Counted from the stretch's first letter, positions 43,004 through 52,769 are shown. The stretch is DNA of 64,000 bases from Pseudoxanthomonas spadix (GCF_003703395.1 NZ_RDQN01000001.1:186001-250000), one strand, 5' to 3'. Notes: generated by a model not told the origin, from the sequence alone. A program made the numbers and translations.

Positions 43004-43033
43004 ATTCTAGCCTTCCTTTCCCAGCCGATTCAA
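43004..43033 (-). promoter_or_regulatory. promoter of rpmJ
   Basis: Reading the minus strand, TTGAAT (43033-43028) and TAGAAT (43009-43004) are spaced 18 bases apart, about 50 bases before the rpmJ ATG. AGAATGG (42974-42980) and CCATTCT (43002-43008) form a 7-bp inverted repeat that overlaps the -10 and could be an operator. Confidence 0.6.
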
Positions 43034-43131
43034 GCAGTTGAACGGACATGTGTTCCGGCGCCTGGAAATGGGGCCGGGCGCGCGGCCGCTTCGGCCATAA
43101 TTTCACGCTTGCCCCCCACGCAGGTCCTGCA

Positions 43132-43812
43132 ATGACTTCACCGATCCCCGTGCTCACCATCGATGGCCCGTCCGGCGCTGGCAAGGGCACGGTCAGCCGC
43201 ATGGTCGCCTCGCGGCTGGGCTGGCACTACCTGGATTCGGGCGCGTTGTACCGCGCCGTCGGCGTGGCGGCCAGCTGGGCCAACCTGGACCTGTCCGATT
43301 CGGCCGCCCTGGTGCGCTGCGCGTTCGACACGACCGTGACCTTTCGTGAACAGGCCGGCGCGGAGATGCGGGTCATCGTGAACGGGGTCGATGCCACCGA
43401 CGAGTTGCGCCTGGAAACCACCGGCGCGGTCGCTTCGGCCATCGCCGCCATCCCGGAGGTGCGCTCGGCGCTGAAGGAGCGCCAGCGGGCGTTTCGGGTC
43501 GCACCTGGCCTGGTCGCCGACGGCCGCGACATGGGCACGGTGATCTTCCCGGACGCTCCTTACAAGGTGTTCCTGACCGCCAGCGCCGAGGAGCGCGCGG
43601 AGCGTCGCTATAAGCAGTTGAAAGACAAGGGGGTTTCGGTGACAATTGACGGTCTGCTGCGCGAGATCCTCGCGCGCGACGCCCGCGATGCCCAACGCAC
43701 GGTGGCGCCGCTGCGGCCGGCCGAAGACGCCGTCCTCATCGACACCACCGGATTGGCCATCGATGCCGTCGTCCAGCGGGTGTTGGCCCTGGTGCCAACA
43801 CCGGTGGCCTGA
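43132..43812 (+). CDS. cmk: cytidylate kinase
   Basis: A 226-residue kinase that phosphorylates CMP and dCMP with ATP. The P-loop GPSGAGKGT is at residues 12-20, and the [14 protein letters not shown]-binding segment and [15 protein letters not shown] are typical of Cmk, with the [13 protein letters not shown] lid region later. The start follows CAGGTCCTGCA. A -10-like CATAAT lies at 43096-43101. The order cmk-rpsA-ihfB is the conserved gammaproteobacterial one. Confidence 0.96.
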   Translation: MTSPIPVLTIDGPSGAGKGTVSRMVASRLGWHYLDSGALYRAVGVAASWANLDLSDSAALVRCAFDTTVTFREQAGAEMRVIVNGVDATDELRLETTGAVASAIAAIPEVRSALKERQRAFRVAPGLVADGRDMGTVIFPDAPYKVFLTASAEERAERRYKQLKDKGVSVTIDGLLREILARDARDAQRTVAPLRPAEDAVLIDTTGLAIDAVVQRVLALVPTPVA

Positions 43813-43910
43813 AAGGTCCTTCGCAGCAGAACAGCGCCACGCCGGCATGTCGCCGTCGCGGTTTACCTTAAACCAACTACACACGGCAGCCGTCTTGGTG
43901 CCTTGAAGGG

Positions 43911-43948
43911 TGGACAGGGGCGATGGCCGAAAGGCCGCCACCTGTCCG
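43911..43948 (+). promoter_or_regulatory. hairpin in the rpsA leader
   Basis: GGACAGG (43912-43918) pairs with CCTGTCC (43941-43947), and inside it GGCC-GAAA-GGCC forms a GNRA-capped stem. It lies 24 bases before the rpsA start and there is no strong Shine-Dalgarno sequence. In E. coli S1 controls its own translation through leader hairpins; a similar role here is inference. Confidence 0.5.
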
Positions 43949-43971
43949 TGTGTCCAACCGAGTATTCAACA

Positions 43972-45663
43972 ATGACCGAATCATTTGCAGAACTGTTTGA
44001 GCAGAGCCAGACCCATCTGGCCAAGCTGAAGCCTGGCTCCATCGTGGTCGGCACCGTGGTCGAGGTGCGCAACGACGTGGTGGTGATCAATGCCGGCCTC
44101 AAGTCCGAAGGCATCGTGCCGATCGAACAGTTCCGTAACGACGCCGGCGAGATCGATGTGGGTGTGGGCGACCAGGTCAAGGTCGCGCTGGACTCCCTCG
44201 AGAACGGCTTTGGCGAAACCGTCCTGTCGCGCGAGAAGGCCAAGCGCGCCATGGTGTGGGACGAGCTGGAAGAAGCGCTGGAAAAGAACGAAACCATCAC
44301 CGGCCGCATCAGCGGCAAGGTCAAGGGTGGTTTCACCGTCGACATCAAGGACGTGCGTGCTTTCCTGCCAGGTTCGCTGGTCGATGTGCGCCCGGTGCGC
44401 GATCCCGGCTACCTGGAAGGCAAGGAGCTGGAGTTCAAGCTCATCAAGCTTGACCGCAAGCGCAACAACGTCGTGGTCTCGCGCCGCGCCGTGGTCGAGT
44501 CCGAGCACTCCGAGGAGCGCGAGGCGCTGATGGACCGGTTGCAGGAAGGCGTGGTGCTGAAGGGTGTGGTCAAGAACCTCACCGACTACGGCGCCTTCGT
44601 CGACCTGGGCGGCATCGATGGCCTGCTGCACATCACCGACATGGCCTGGAAGCGCGTGCGCCATCCATCCGAAGTGGTCGAAGTGGGCCAGGAGCTGGAA
44701 GTGCGCGTGCTCAAGTACGACCGCGAGCGCAACCGCGTCAGCCTGGGCCTGAAGCAGCTGGGCGAGGATCCGTGGGACAACATCGCCCGCCGCTACCCGT
44801 CCAACAGCCGGGTGTTCGGCAAGGTCTCCAACGTCACCGATTACGGCGCGTTCGTCGAGATCGAGCCGGGCGTGGAAGGCCTGGTGCACGTTTCGGAGAT
44901 GGACTGGACCAACAAGAACGTCAACCCGTCCAAGGTGGTGCAGGTCGGTGACGAAGTGGAAGTCATGGTCCTGGACGTGGACGAGGAGCGTCGCCGCATC
45001 TCGCTGGGCATGAAGCAGGTTGCCGCCAATCCGTGGGAAACCTTTGCTGCGATCCACAAGAAGAACGACAAGGTGTCCGGCCAGATCAAGTCGATCACCG
45101 ACTTCGGCATCTTCATTGGCCTGGACGGCGGCATCGACGGCCTGATCCACCTGTCGGACATCAGCTGGAACTCCACCGGCGAAGATGTCGCGCGCAACTT
45201 CAAGAAGGGCGACACCCTGGAAGCGGTGGTCCTGGCCGTCGACCCGGAGCGCGAGCGCATCAGCCTGGGTGTCAAGCAGCTGGAGCAGGATCCGTTCGGC
45301 CAGTACATGGCCGCCCATCCGAAGGGCTCCAAGGTCCAAGGGACGGTCAAGGAAGTGGATGCCAAGGGTGCCACGATCGAACTGGCCGACGGCGTCGAAG
45401 GCTACGTGATGGCCCGTGACATCTCCCACGACCGGGTGGACGATGCCAGCCAGCACCTGAAGGTCGGCCAGAAGATCGAAACCAAGTTCATGGGCATGGA
45501 CCGCAAGGGCCGCACCCTGCAGCTGTCGATCAAGGCCAAGGACGAGGCAGACACCGCCGAAGCCCTTGCCGAGTACAACAAGACCACGGCCGAAGCCTCC
45601 ACCGGGACCACCAGCCTGGGCGCCCTGCTGCGCGCGCAGCTGGACGGCGGCAAGTCCGAGTAA
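43972..45663 (+). CDS. rpsA: 30S ribosomal protein S1
   Basis: A 563-residue protein built of six S1 RNA-binding domains, the length of gammaproteobacterial S1. Successive repeats are visible as [120 protein letters not shown] and [24 protein letters not shown]1 binds mRNA at the ribosome for initiation. The ATG at 43972 begins [10 protein letters not shown], as in homologues. It lies between cmk and ihfB with a structured leader upstream. Confidence 0.97.
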   Translation: MTESFAELFEQSQTHLAKLKPGSIVVGTVVEVRNDVVVINAGLKSEGIVPIEQFRNDAGEIDVGVGDQVKVALDSLENGFGETVLSREKAKRAMVWDELEEALEKNETITGRISGKVKGGFTVDIKDVRAFLPGSLVDVRPVRDPGYLEGKELEFKLIKLDRKRNNVVVSRRAVVESEHSEEREALMDRLQEGVVLKGVVKNLTDYGAFVDLGGIDGLLHITDMAWKRVRHPSEVVEVGQELEVRVLKYDRERNRVSLGLKQLGEDPWDNIARRYPSNSRVFGKVSNVTDYGAFVEIEPGVEGLVHVSEMDWTNKNVNPSKVVQVGDEVEVMVLDVDEERRRISLGMKQVAANPWETFAAIHKKNDKVSGQIKSITDFGIFIGLDGGIDGLIHLSDISWNSTGEDVARNFKKGDTLEAVVLAVDPERERISLGVKQLEQDPFGQYMAAHPKGSKVQGTVKEVDAKGATIELADGVEGYVMARDISHDRVDDASQHLKVGQKIETKFMGMDRKGRTLQLSIKAKDEADTAEALAEYNKTTAEASTGTTSLGALLRAQLDGGKSE

Positions 45664-45682
45664 GTCAGTCGTACGCGTGAAG

Positions 45683-45716
45683 CCACGCCGGCCCGGTTCG
45701 TCCGGGCCGGCTGTGG
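45683..45716 (+). terminator. strong hairpin between rpsA and ihfB
   Basis: GCCGGCCCGG (45687-45696) pairs with CCGGGCCGGC (45702-45711), extended by CCAC/GTGG outside. There is no T-run, so it may stabilise the rpsA 3' end or cause partial termination rather than act as a full terminator. Confidence 0.45.
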
Positions 45717-45744
45717 TCATGCCCCATGTTCCACATCGCAGACG

Positions 45745-46053
45745 ATGACGAAATCCGAACTGATCGAAATCCTGATCCGCAAGCAGCCACACCTGAAGCC
45801 GGACGACGTCGACCTCGCGGTCAAGTCGTTGCTGGAAATGATGGGCGGGGCGCTGACGCGTGGCGAGCGGATCGAGATCCGCGGTTTCGGCAGTTTCTCG
45901 CTGCACTATCGTCCGCCACGCATGGGCCGCAATCCCAAGACCGGCGATCCGGTCGCGTTGCCGGCCAAGCATGTGCCGCATTTCAAGCCCGGCAAGGAGC
46001 TGCGCGAACGCGTCAGCACCGTGGCGCCCATCGAGGAGATCGGCAGCGACTGA
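45745..46053 (+). CDS. ihfB: integration host factor beta subunit
   Basis: A 102-residue DNA-bending protein of the HU/IHF family ([18 protein letters not shown]). The arm region [44 protein letters not shown] holds the proline (in RNPKTGD) that intercalates into DNA. With IhfA it bends DNA at promoters and recombination sites. Position after rpsA and [12 protein letters not shown] distinguish it from HU and IhfA. Confidence 0.96.
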   Translation: MTKSELIEILIRKQPHLKPDDVDLAVKSLLEMMGGALTRGERIEIRGFGSFSLHYRPPRMGRNPKTGDPVALPAKHVPHFKPGKELRERVSTVAPIEEIGSD

Positions 46054-46167
46054 AGGTCGCGTGCGGTCCCCAGCGTCTTTCAGGTCCGCCTTCGGCGGCC
46101 TGCGTTTGACCTGTCCCTCGGTCCCGCCTCGGCTAAGCTAGGCGCCAACGTTCCCGGAAGGGGCTGC

Positions 46168-46461
46168 ATGAATATCATCCGCCTGGTCATTGCCCTGACA
46201 TTCCTGGCCATCGGGCTGGTCATCGGCATTCTCAATACCCAGCCGATCACGCTCAACCTGCTGTTTACCCAGATCTCCACCGGCTCGGGCGCGGCGATCA
46301 TCGTCTCGCTGCTGGCCGGCGTCTGCATCGGTGCGCTGATCGTCCTGGCCACCGTCGCCTGGCCGCTGTATGCGCGCCTGCGCAAGGCTGGCAAGCTTCC
46401 CGTTGCCGCCGCGCCCGTGCCCCCGCCCACCACCGACGCCCCCCCGGGCAGCGGAGTCTGA
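46168..46461 (+). CDS. lapA: LapA-domain membrane protein
   Basis: A 97-residue protein with two membrane helices (about 4-23 and 42-66) and a Pro-rich tail, matching the LapA (DUF1049, YciS) family: NIIRLVIALTFLAIGLVIGILNTQPI. LapA works with LapB, which lies 4 bases downstream, in controlling lipopolysaccharide synthesis. A strong GGAAGGGG site precedes the start. No clear promoter pair was found in the 114 bases after ihfB. Confidence 0.92.
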   Translation: MNIIRLVIALTFLAIGLVIGILNTQPITLNLLFTQISTGSGAAIIVSLLAGVCIGALIVLATVAWPLYARLRKAGKLPVAAAPVPPPTTDAPPGSGV

Positions 46462-46465
46462 TTCG

Positions 46466-47644
46466 ATGGAGTTCCTCGACCAGTGGTTCTGGTTTGTCCT
46501 GTTCGTGCCGCTGGCTGCGCTGATCGGCTGGGTGATTGGCCGCCGCGGTGGCCAGCGCCACAACGTCAGCCAGGTCAGCCATCTGTCCAGTACCTACTTC
46601 CGCGGCCTGAACTACCTGCTCAACGAACAGCCGGACAAGGCCATCGAGCTGTTCCTGCATGTGGCCGAGCTGGACAAGGAAACCTTCGAGACCCAGGTCG
46701 CCCTGGGACACCTGTTTCGTCGTCGTGGCGAAGTCGATCGCGCGATCCGCCTGCACCAGGGGCTGGTCCAGCGCAACGACCTGAGCGATCAGCAGCGGGT
46801 CCAGGCGCTGCTGGCCCTGGGCGAGGACTACATGAAGTCCGGGCTGCTGGACCGCGCCGAAACCGTATTCACCGACCTGGCCCGGATCGACCAGCGCGCG
46901 CCGCAGGCGCTGCGCCATCTGATCGGCATCTACCAGGCCGAGCGCGACTGGGAAAAGGCGATCGACAACGCGACCCGTTTCGAGGAAGCCACGGGCGAGC
47001 CGATGGGCAAGCTGGTGGCCCAGTTCGAATGCGAGCTGGCCGAGCGCTATCGCACGGCCAATGCCATTGATTCGGCCCGCGCCGCCATCGCCCGTGCCTA
47101 CCAGGCCGATGCCAAGTCGGTGCGGGCCGGCATCCTGGAAGGGCGGCTGGAAGTGGAGGCAGGCAACCCCGAGGCGGCCATTCGCGCCTTCGAGCGTGCC
47201 GCACGGCACGATCCAGACTACCTGCCCGAAGTCCTGCCCGGACTGCTGGACAGTTACGAGAAGGTGGGGGATGTGCCGGGTGCACGGGCGTTCCTGTCGG
47301 AGATGTGCGAGCACTATCGCGGCATCGCACCAGTGCTGGCGTTGGCCAAGCTGGTGGAAAAGCACGACGGCCTGCACCAGGCGCGCGTGTACCTGGCCCG
47401 CCAGCTCAAGGATCGCCCCTCGGTGCGTGGCGAGGCGGCCCTGATCGATCTGACCCTGCAGGAAGGCACCGATCCGGACGCCACGCTGCATGACCTCAAG
47501 CACATCACCGACCAGTTGCTGGTGCGCAACCCCAGCTATCGCTGCACCCGTTGTGGCTTCGGCGCACGGACCCACCACTGGCAATGTCCCAGCTGCAAGG
47601 AGTGGGGCACGGTCAAGCCCTTGCTGAACTACGCCGTCGTCTGA
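46466..47644 (+). CDS. lapB: lipopolysaccharide assembly protein B
   Basis: A 392-residue protein (YciM). One N-terminal membrane helix (about 6-24) is followed by TPR repeats (about 50-340) and a C-terminal rubredoxin-like metal site C360-x2-C363 and C374-x2-C377 (CTRCGF, CPSCKEWG). In E. coli LapB delivers LpxC to FtsH and so sets lipid A synthesis. Domain order and length agree with the family. Its stop overlaps the start of the next gene by one base, so LPS control and O-antigen genes are transcribed together here. Confidence 0.95.
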   Translation: MEFLDQWFWFVLFVPLAALIGWVIGRRGGQRHNVSQVSHLSSTYFRGLNYLLNEQPDKAIELFLHVAELDKETFETQVALGHLFRRRGEVDRAIRLHQGLVQRNDLSDQQRVQALLALGEDYMKSGLLDRAETVFTDLARIDQRAPQALRHLIGIYQAERDWEKAIDNATRFEEATGEPMGKLVAQFECELAERYRTANAIDSARAAIARAYQADAKSVRAGILEGRLEVEAGNPEAAIRAFERAARHDPDYLPEVLPGLLDSYEKVGDVPGARAFLSEMCEHYRGIAPVLALAKLVEKHDGLHQARVYLARQLKDRPSVRGEAALIDLTLQEGTDPDATLHDLKHITDQLLVRNPSYRCTRCGFGARTHHWQCPSCKEWGTVKPLLNYAVV

Positions 47645-48627
47645 TGCCGGGCCTGCTGCCGTGGCTGTTGTTGCACGCAGGCGCCGCTGCTGCGCTGACC
47701 TGGGGAACCCGTCGTTACGCGTTGTGGCGTGGCCTGCTGGACGCGCCGGGCCAACGCCGAAGCCATCGGGTGCCCACCCCGCGCGGTGGCGGCATCGCGA
47801 TCGCGGCCGTGGTCCTGCTTGCCTGTGCATGGCTGGCCTGGCGCGCGCCGACGCATGCGCGGTCGATCGGCCTGTTTGCAGGTGGACTGCTGATGGTGGC
47901 GGCGATCGGCTGGATGGACGATCATCGCCCGTTGCCTGCTGCGCGACGCTTCGTGGTGCACCTGCTGGCCGCCTCGCTGCTGGCCGGCGCACTGGCCATG
48001 CAGGCGTTGCCATGGTGGCAGGTCGTGCTGGGCTGGCTGTTTGCCGTGTGCCTGGTGAACATCTGGAACTTCATGGACGGCATCAACGGCCTGGCCGCGA
48101 GCCAGGCGGCCATTGCCGCCGCCGGCTATGCCCTGGTGCTGCCCGCACCGTGGGCCTGGATTGCCTGGGCGCTGTGTGCCGGATGCCTGGGCTTTCTGCC
48201 GATGAACTTCCCGCGCGCCAGGATCTTCATGGGCGACGTCGGCAGCGGGGCGCTGGGCTATGTGCTCGCCGGGCTGATCGCACTGTCGATCACGGGTGTG
48301 GAAGCGCTGCCATTGACGCTGTTGCCGATCTGCGCGTTCAGCATTGACGCAGGCTTCACTCTGCTCCGTCGTGTACTTTGCCAAGAAGCCTGGTGGCAGC
48401 CGCACACCACGCATGCCTACCAGCGCGCTGCGCGTCGCCATGGGCACACACCGGTGACCGTCCTCTGTGCTTTGTTCTCAATCGCCGCTACCATTTCCAT
48501 GGTGACCCTTTGGCAGACCACTTTCATGGTCGCGCTGATGGTCGCACTGGGTGTGTGTGTGCTCGCGTCCTGGATCTGGTCGCGGCAGCAAAGGCTCGAA
48601 ACTCCAGGGATAAGGAACGCTGAATGA
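47644..48627 (+). CDS. WbpL/WecA-like glycosyltransferase family 4
   Basis: A 327-residue integral membrane protein with about nine to eleven helices and the motifs of polyprenyl-phosphate sugar-1-phosphate transferases: GWMDDHRPL (Asp92-Asp93), NIWNFMDGING (139-149) and FMGDVGSG (195-202). The family transfers a sugar phosphate (GlcNAc, FucNAc or QuiNAc) from UDP-sugar to undecaprenyl phosphate to start O-antigen or other glycans. The neighbour is a WbpM/CapD-like dehydratase that could supply its UDP-sugar. Start and lapB stop share one A (TGATG). Confidence 0.85.
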   Translation: MPGLLPWLLLHAGAAAALTWGTRRYALWRGLLDAPGQRRSHRVPTPRGGGIAIAAVVLLACAWLAWRAPTHARSIGLFAGGLLMVAAIGWMDDHRPLPAARRFVVHLLAASLLAGALAMQALPWWQVVLGWLFAVCLVNIWNFMDGINGLAASQAAIAAAGYALVLPAPWAWIAWALCAGCLGFLPMNFPRARIFMGDVGSGALGYVLAGLIALSITGVEALPLTLLPICAFSIDAGFTLLRRVLCQEAWWQPHTTHAYQRAARRHGHTPVTVLCALFSIAATISMVTLWQTTFMVALMVALGVCVLASWIWSRQQRLETPGIRNAE

Positions 48628-50531
48628 AGCAATGGCGCACACGCCTGTCCATTTCGCTGCCACGCGTGGCCATCATTTGCCACGACCTGGTCATGGTCTG
48701 GCTGTGCTGGCATGGACTGCACTGGCTGCGCTACGCGATGGTGCCCGGGGCCCCTGCGCTCCCCTGGTGGTCGACCGAATCGTGGATCGTATTGGGCGCC
48801 CAGGGATTGGTGTTCTGGCGGGTCGGCCTGTATCGCGGGCTGTGGCGTTTTGCCAGCGTCCCGGACCTGGGCAACATCTTCAAGGCCGGTCTGGTCGGCC
48901 TGCTCGCCATTGCCATCGGGCTGGTGATCTACAACCGCATTGATGCGGTGTCGCGTGCTGCGCTGGTCTTGTATCCGTTCGCATTGGTAGGCCTGCTGGG
49001 CCTGCCCCGGCTGCTGTACCGCGCATGGAAGGACAACCAGACCAGCGATGTCATGGAGCTGGGGGCCAAGCGGGTGCTCGTGCTGGGCGCCGGGCGCGCC
49101 GCCGAGGCCTTGCTGCGTGACCTGCGCCGCAGCGGCGCCTGGGAGCCGGTGGGCATCCTCGACGATGCCAAACGCCTGCACGGCACCAAGCTGCGCGGGG
49201 TGCCGGTCCTGGGCGAACTGGCCGACGCCGGCACGATCGCGCGCGAGACCGCCGCGCGCCTGATCGTCATCGCCATGCCTTCCCTGGATGCCACCGCGAT
49301 GCAGCGCGTGGTCGGCATCTGCGAAGGCACCGGCCTGCCGTTCCGGACCGTGCCGCGGCTGGTCGACATCCTCGAGGGGCGCTCGCTGCCGGGCGAGCTC
49401 AAGGAAGTGGCGATCGACGACCTGCTGGGCCGCAAGCCGGTCACCCCTGACTGGAAGCTGATCCGCGGCTGGCTGGGTGGGCGCACGGTGCTGGTGACCG
49501 GTGCAGGCGGCTCGATCGGTTCGGAACTGTGCCGGCAGTGCGCGCGCCACGGTGCGCAGCGCATCGCGCTGATGGAAATCAGCGAGCTGGCCCTGATCAA
49601 GTCGCACGAGGCATTGACCCGGGCGTTTCCCGACTTGGAAATCCTGCCATTTCTCGGCAACTGCGGCGATCCGGCCGCGATCAGGCGTGCACTGGACATG
49701 GCCCGGCCCGACGCGGTCTTCCACGCCGCGGCCTACAAGCACGTGCCCTTGCTGGAAGGCCAGTTGCGCGAGGCCATCTGCAACAACGTGCTGGTGACCG
49801 AAACCATGGCGCGCGCCTGCCGCCAGGCCGAGGTCGGGACCTTTGTCTTCATCTCCACCGACAAGGCGGTCGACCCGGCCAACGTGCTGGGGGCGAGCAA
49901 GCGCCTGGCCGAAATGGCCTGCCAGAGCCTGGACGAACGTGGCCGGACCCGCTTCACCACGGTGCGCTTTGGCAACGTGCTCGATTCGGCCGGCTCGGTG
50001 GTGCCGCTGTTTCGCGAACAGATCCGCAATGGCGGCCCGGTGACGGTGACCCATCCCGAGGTGACCCGATACTTCATGACCATCCCGGAAGCCTGCCAGT
50101 TGATCGTGCAGGCCGCCGCCAGCGCGGCCCATGCGTCGATCTACACCCTGGACATGGGCGAGCCGATCCCGATCCGCGTGCTGGCCGAACAGATGATCCG
50201 CCTTGCAGGCAAGCAGCCCGGACGCGACGTGGCCATCACCTACACCGGCCTGCGTCCGGGCGAGAAGCTGCACGAGACCCTGTTCCATGCCGATGAGCTG
50301 TATCAACCCACGGCCCATTCCAAGATCCTGGAAGCGCGCGCGCGCGAGGTTTCCGGCGAATCCATCACGCGTGCATTGCAACAGCTGCGGCAAGCTGTCG
50401 CCGATTACGACACCGATGCGATCACCCGCATCCTGCACGCGGCGATCCCAGAGTTCAGCCCCGCGCCGGAGCACAAGGCGAGCAGCACCGTGGTTCCCTT
50501 CCCAACCCGAGAGGCCAGGACTTACCGATGA
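48624..50531 (+). CDS. membrane UDP-sugar 4,6-dehydratase (CapD/WbpM/PglF-like)
   Basis: A 635-residue protein. The N-terminal part has four membrane helices (about 15-36, 52-70, 88-106, 112-132) and a first nucleotide-binding fold (VLVLGAGRAAEAL, 151-163). The C-terminal SDR domain has the NAD loop GAGGSIGS (293-300), FHAAAYKHVPLLE (366-378), FISTDKAVDPANVLGASKR (409-427) and RPGEKLHE. The STDK...ASKR arrangement with no Tyr in the usual YxxxK is the WbpM/PglF type. It would make UDP-4-keto-6-deoxy-sugar for O-antigen or N-acetylated sugars. It overlaps both neighbours by 4 bases. Confidence 0.9.
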   Translation: MKQWRTRLSISLPRVAIICHDLVMVWLCWHGLHWLRYAMVPGAPALPWWSTESWIVLGAQGLVFWRVGLYRGLWRFASVPDLGNIFKAGLVGLLAIAIGLVIYNRIDAVSRAALVLYPFALVGLLGLPRLLYRAWKDNQTSDVMELGAKRVLVLGAGRAAEALLRDLRRSGAWEPVGILDDAKRLHGTKLRGVPVLGELADAGTIARETAARLIVIAMPSLDATAMQRVVGICEGTGLPFRTVPRLVDILEGRSLPGELKEVAIDDLLGRKPVTPDWKLIRGWLGGRTVLVTGAGGSIGSELCRQCARHGAQRIALMEISELALIKSHEALTRAFPDLEILPFLGNCGDPAAIRRALDMARPDAVFHAAAYKHVPLLEGQLREAICNNVLVTETMARACRQAEVGTFVFISTDKAVDPANVLGASKRLAEMACQSLDERGRTRFTTVRFGNVLDSAGSVVPLFREQIRNGGPVTVTHPEVTRYFMTIPEACQLIVQAAASAAHASIYTLDMGEPIPIRVLAEQMIRLAGKQPGRDVAITYTGLRPGEKLHETLFHADELYQPTAHSKILEARAREVSGESITRALQQLRQAVADYDTDAITRILHAAIPEFSPAPEHKASSTVVPFPTREARTYR

Positions 50532-51430
50532 CCCAGCGTATCCACAAGGCAGTGTTTCCCGTTGCCGGGCTTGGCACGCGCTTTCTGCCGGCAACCAAGA
50601 CGGTGCCCAAGGAAATGCTGCCCATCATTGACAGGCCATTGATCCAGTACGCGGTCGATGAGGCCGTCGAAGCCGGCTGCGATACGCTGATCTTCGTGAC
50701 CAACCGCTACAAGCATGCGATCGGCGACTACTTCGACAAGGCCTACGAGCTGGAAGACAAGCTCGAGGCCGCGGGCAAGCTGGAGCTGCTGGACAAGGTC
50801 CGCAATCCGCTGCCCAAGGGCGTGCGTGCCATTTTCGTGACCCAGACCGAAGCCCTGGGCCTGGGCCATGCGGTCCTGTGCGCCAAGACCATTGTCGGCG
50901 ACGAGCCATTTGCGGTGATGTTGCCTGACGATCTGATCGTCAATCGCAACGGTGACGGCGCGCTCAAGCAGATGGCCGACGCCCATGCATCCACCGGCGC
51001 CAGCCAGATCGCGGTGCAGGATGTCGAGCCTGAACAGACCGCCAGCTACGGCATCGTCGCCACCGATGCCTTTGACGGTCGCAGTGGCAGGATCAATGCG
51101 ATAGTCGAAAAGCCCAAGCCAGAGGACGCGCCGAGCAACCTTGGCGTGGTCGGACGCTACGTGCTCGATGGCAGCATCTTCAAACTGCTGGAAGACACCA
51201 GGCCCGGTGCCGGCGGCGAGATCCAGCTGACCGATGCCATCGCCGCGCTGCTCAAGCGCAAGCCCGTGAATGCGTATCGCTTCAAGGGCACGCGCTTTGA
51301 CTGCGGGGCGCACATTGGCCTGGTCGAGGCCACCATCCATTACGCGCTGCATAGCGAAAAAATCGGCGAAGCCGCGGCCGAAGCCATGCGCAATGCGCTG
51401 AAGGAACTGGGCGTTCGCGAGTCCGAATGA
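50528..51430 (+). CDS. galU: UTP-glucose-1-phosphate uridylyltransferase
   Basis: A 300-residue nucleotidyltransferase that makes UDP-glucose. The N-terminal FPVAGLGTRFLPATKTVPKEMLPI and the EKPKP and GTRFDCG motifs are characteristic of GalU, as is IQYAVDEAVEAG. UDP-glucose feeds xanthan-like and LPS polysaccharide pathways and also the beta-glucan synthase at 12-21 kb, giving a direct metabolic link inside the window. The ATG overlaps the preceding stop (ATGA), and a strong terminator follows, so this is the last gene of the lapA-galU operon. Confidence 0.96.
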   Translation: MTQRIHKAVFPVAGLGTRFLPATKTVPKEMLPIIDRPLIQYAVDEAVEAGCDTLIFVTNRYKHAIGDYFDKAYELEDKLEAAGKLELLDKVRNPLPKGVRAIFVTQTEALGLGHAVLCAKTIVGDEPFAVMLPDDLIVNRNGDGALKQMADAHASTGASQIAVQDVEPEQTASYGIVATDAFDGRSGRINAIVEKPKPEDAPSNLGVVGRYVLDGSIFKLLEDTRPGAGGEIQLTDAIAALLKRKPVNAYRFKGTRFDCGAHIGLVEATIHYALHSEKIGEAAAEAMRNALKELGVRESE

Positions 51431-51454
51431 TCTTGCCGGTTTCAGTGTGCTGAC

Positions 51455-51483
51455 GAAGAAGGCGGCCAATGGCCGCCTTCTTC
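51455..51483. terminator. bidirectional terminator between galU and the thiolase gene
   Basis: A 13-bp perfect stem, GAAGAAGGCGGCC (51455-51467) with GGCCGCCTTCTTC (51471-51483), has a 3-nt loop. The CTTCTTC tail is only moderately T-rich, but the hairpin is long and sits between two convergent operons. Confidence 0.7.
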
Positions 51484-51528
51484 ATGCCGGTTCGCCAGGT
51501 TCGATTCCAGGGCGCTGCCAGGATCCGA

Positions 51529-52737
51529 TCAAAGTGCTTCAAAGATGCCGGCTGCGCCCATGCCGGTGCCGATGCACATGGTCACCATGCCGTACTTGTG
51601 CTGGCGACGGCGCATGCCGTGGACGATGGTGGCGGTGCGGACCGCGCCGGTCGCGCCCAGCGGATGGCCCAGGGCGATCGCGCCGCCGAGCGGGTTGACC
51701 TTGGATGGATCCAGCTCGCTGTCGCGGATCACCGCCAGCGCCTGCGCGGCGAAGGCTTCGTTGAGTTCGATCCAGTCCAGCTGGCCCTTGTTCAGGCCGG
51801 CCTGCTTGAGCGCCTTGGGAATCGCGGCGATCGGGCCGATGCCCATCACCTCCGGTCGCACGCCGGCGACCGAGAAGCTGACAAAGCGCGCCAGCGGGGT
51901 CAGACCGTAGTCCTTGATCGCCTGCTCGGAGGCCAGCAGCACCGCGCCGGCGCCGTCGCTCATCTGCGAGGAGTTGCCGGCGGTCACGCTGCCACCGAAC
52001 TGGCCGTTGCGGAATACCGGGCGCAGTTTGGCCAGGCTTTCGATCGACGAATCCGGGCGCGGACCCTCGTCGTTTTCCACCAGCAGCTTGCGCAAACGGA
52101 TGGTGCCGCCAGCGGCCAGGTCCGGCTGGTGCGAGACGACCTGGTAAGGCGAGATTTCCGACTTGAACTCGCCGGCCTGGATTGCGGCGGTGGCCTTCTG
52201 GTGCGAGGCCACGGCGAAGGCGTCCTGGTCTTCGCGCGAGACCTTCCATTCCTCGGCGACCTTCTCGGCGGTGATGCCCATGCCGTAGGCGATGGCCACG
52301 TGGTCGTCGTGGAACACTGACGGCGACAGCGCGATCCTGTTGCCCATCATCGGCACCATCGACATCGATTCGGTGCCGCCGGCCAGCATCAGGTCGGCGT
52401 TGCCCAGGCGGATCTGGTCGGCGGCCAGGGCCACGGCCTGCAACCCGGAGGAGCAGAAGCGGTTGATGGTCTGGGCGGCAATGGTGTTTGGCAGGCCGGC
52501 CAGCAGCACGCCGATGCGCGCCACGTTCATGCCTTGCTCGCCCTCGGGCATGGCGCAGCCGATGATGGCGTCGTCGATGCGCGTCACGTCGATGCCCGGT
52601 GCCTGGGCGATCACCGACTTCAGCACGTGCGCCAGCATGTCATCGGGCCGGGTGTTGCGGAACACGCCCTTGGGCGCCTTGCCCACCGGAGTACGGGTGG
52701 CGGCGACGATGTAGGCATCCTGGATTTGTCTGGTCAT
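51529..52737 (-). CDS. fadA: acetyl-CoA C-acyltransferase (3-ketoacyl-CoA thiolase)
   Basis: A 402-residue thiolase. The nucleophile Cys95 (INRFCSSGLQ), His358 (ALGHPLGATG) and Cys388 (MCIGTGMGAA) form the catalytic set. Thiolases of this branch cleave 3-ketoacyl-CoA in beta-oxidation, and the neighbouring multifunctional gene makes that the likely direction. The ATG at 52737 fits the family (MTRQIQDAYIVAATRTPVGKAPKG); a longer in-frame extension runs into repeat sequence and is rejected. It lies 125 bases downstream of the 3-hydroxyacyl-CoA dehydrogenase gene in the same operon. Confidence 0.92.
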   Translation of the reverse strand: MTRQIQDAYIVAATRTPVGKAPKGVFRNTRPDDMLAHVLKSVIAQAPGIDVTRIDDAIIGCAMPEGEQGMNVARIGVLLAGLPNTIAAQTINRFCSSGLQAVALAADQIRLGNADLMLAGGTESMSMVPMMGNRIALSPSVFHDDHVAIAYGMGITAEKVAEEWKVSREDQDAFAVASHQKATAAIQAGEFKSEISPYQVVSHQPDLAAGGTIRLRKLLVENDEGPRPDSSIESLAKLRPVFRNGQFGGSVTAGNSSQMSDGAGAVLLASEQAIKDYGLTPLARFVSFSVAGVRPEVMGIGPIAAIPKALKQAGLNKGQLDWIELNEAFAAQALAVIRDSELDPSKVNPLGGAIALGHPLGATGAVRTATIVHGMRRRQHKYGMVTMCIGTGMGAAGIFEAL

Positions 52738-52769
52738 GGGCTTCTCGAAAATTTTGGGCGATGGGCGAT

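Noticed and set aside
46101-46139. Promoter for lapA (TTGACC at 46106 and TAAGCT at 46134)
   Set aside because: The spacer is 22 bases, too long for sigma70, so I did not list it as a feature.
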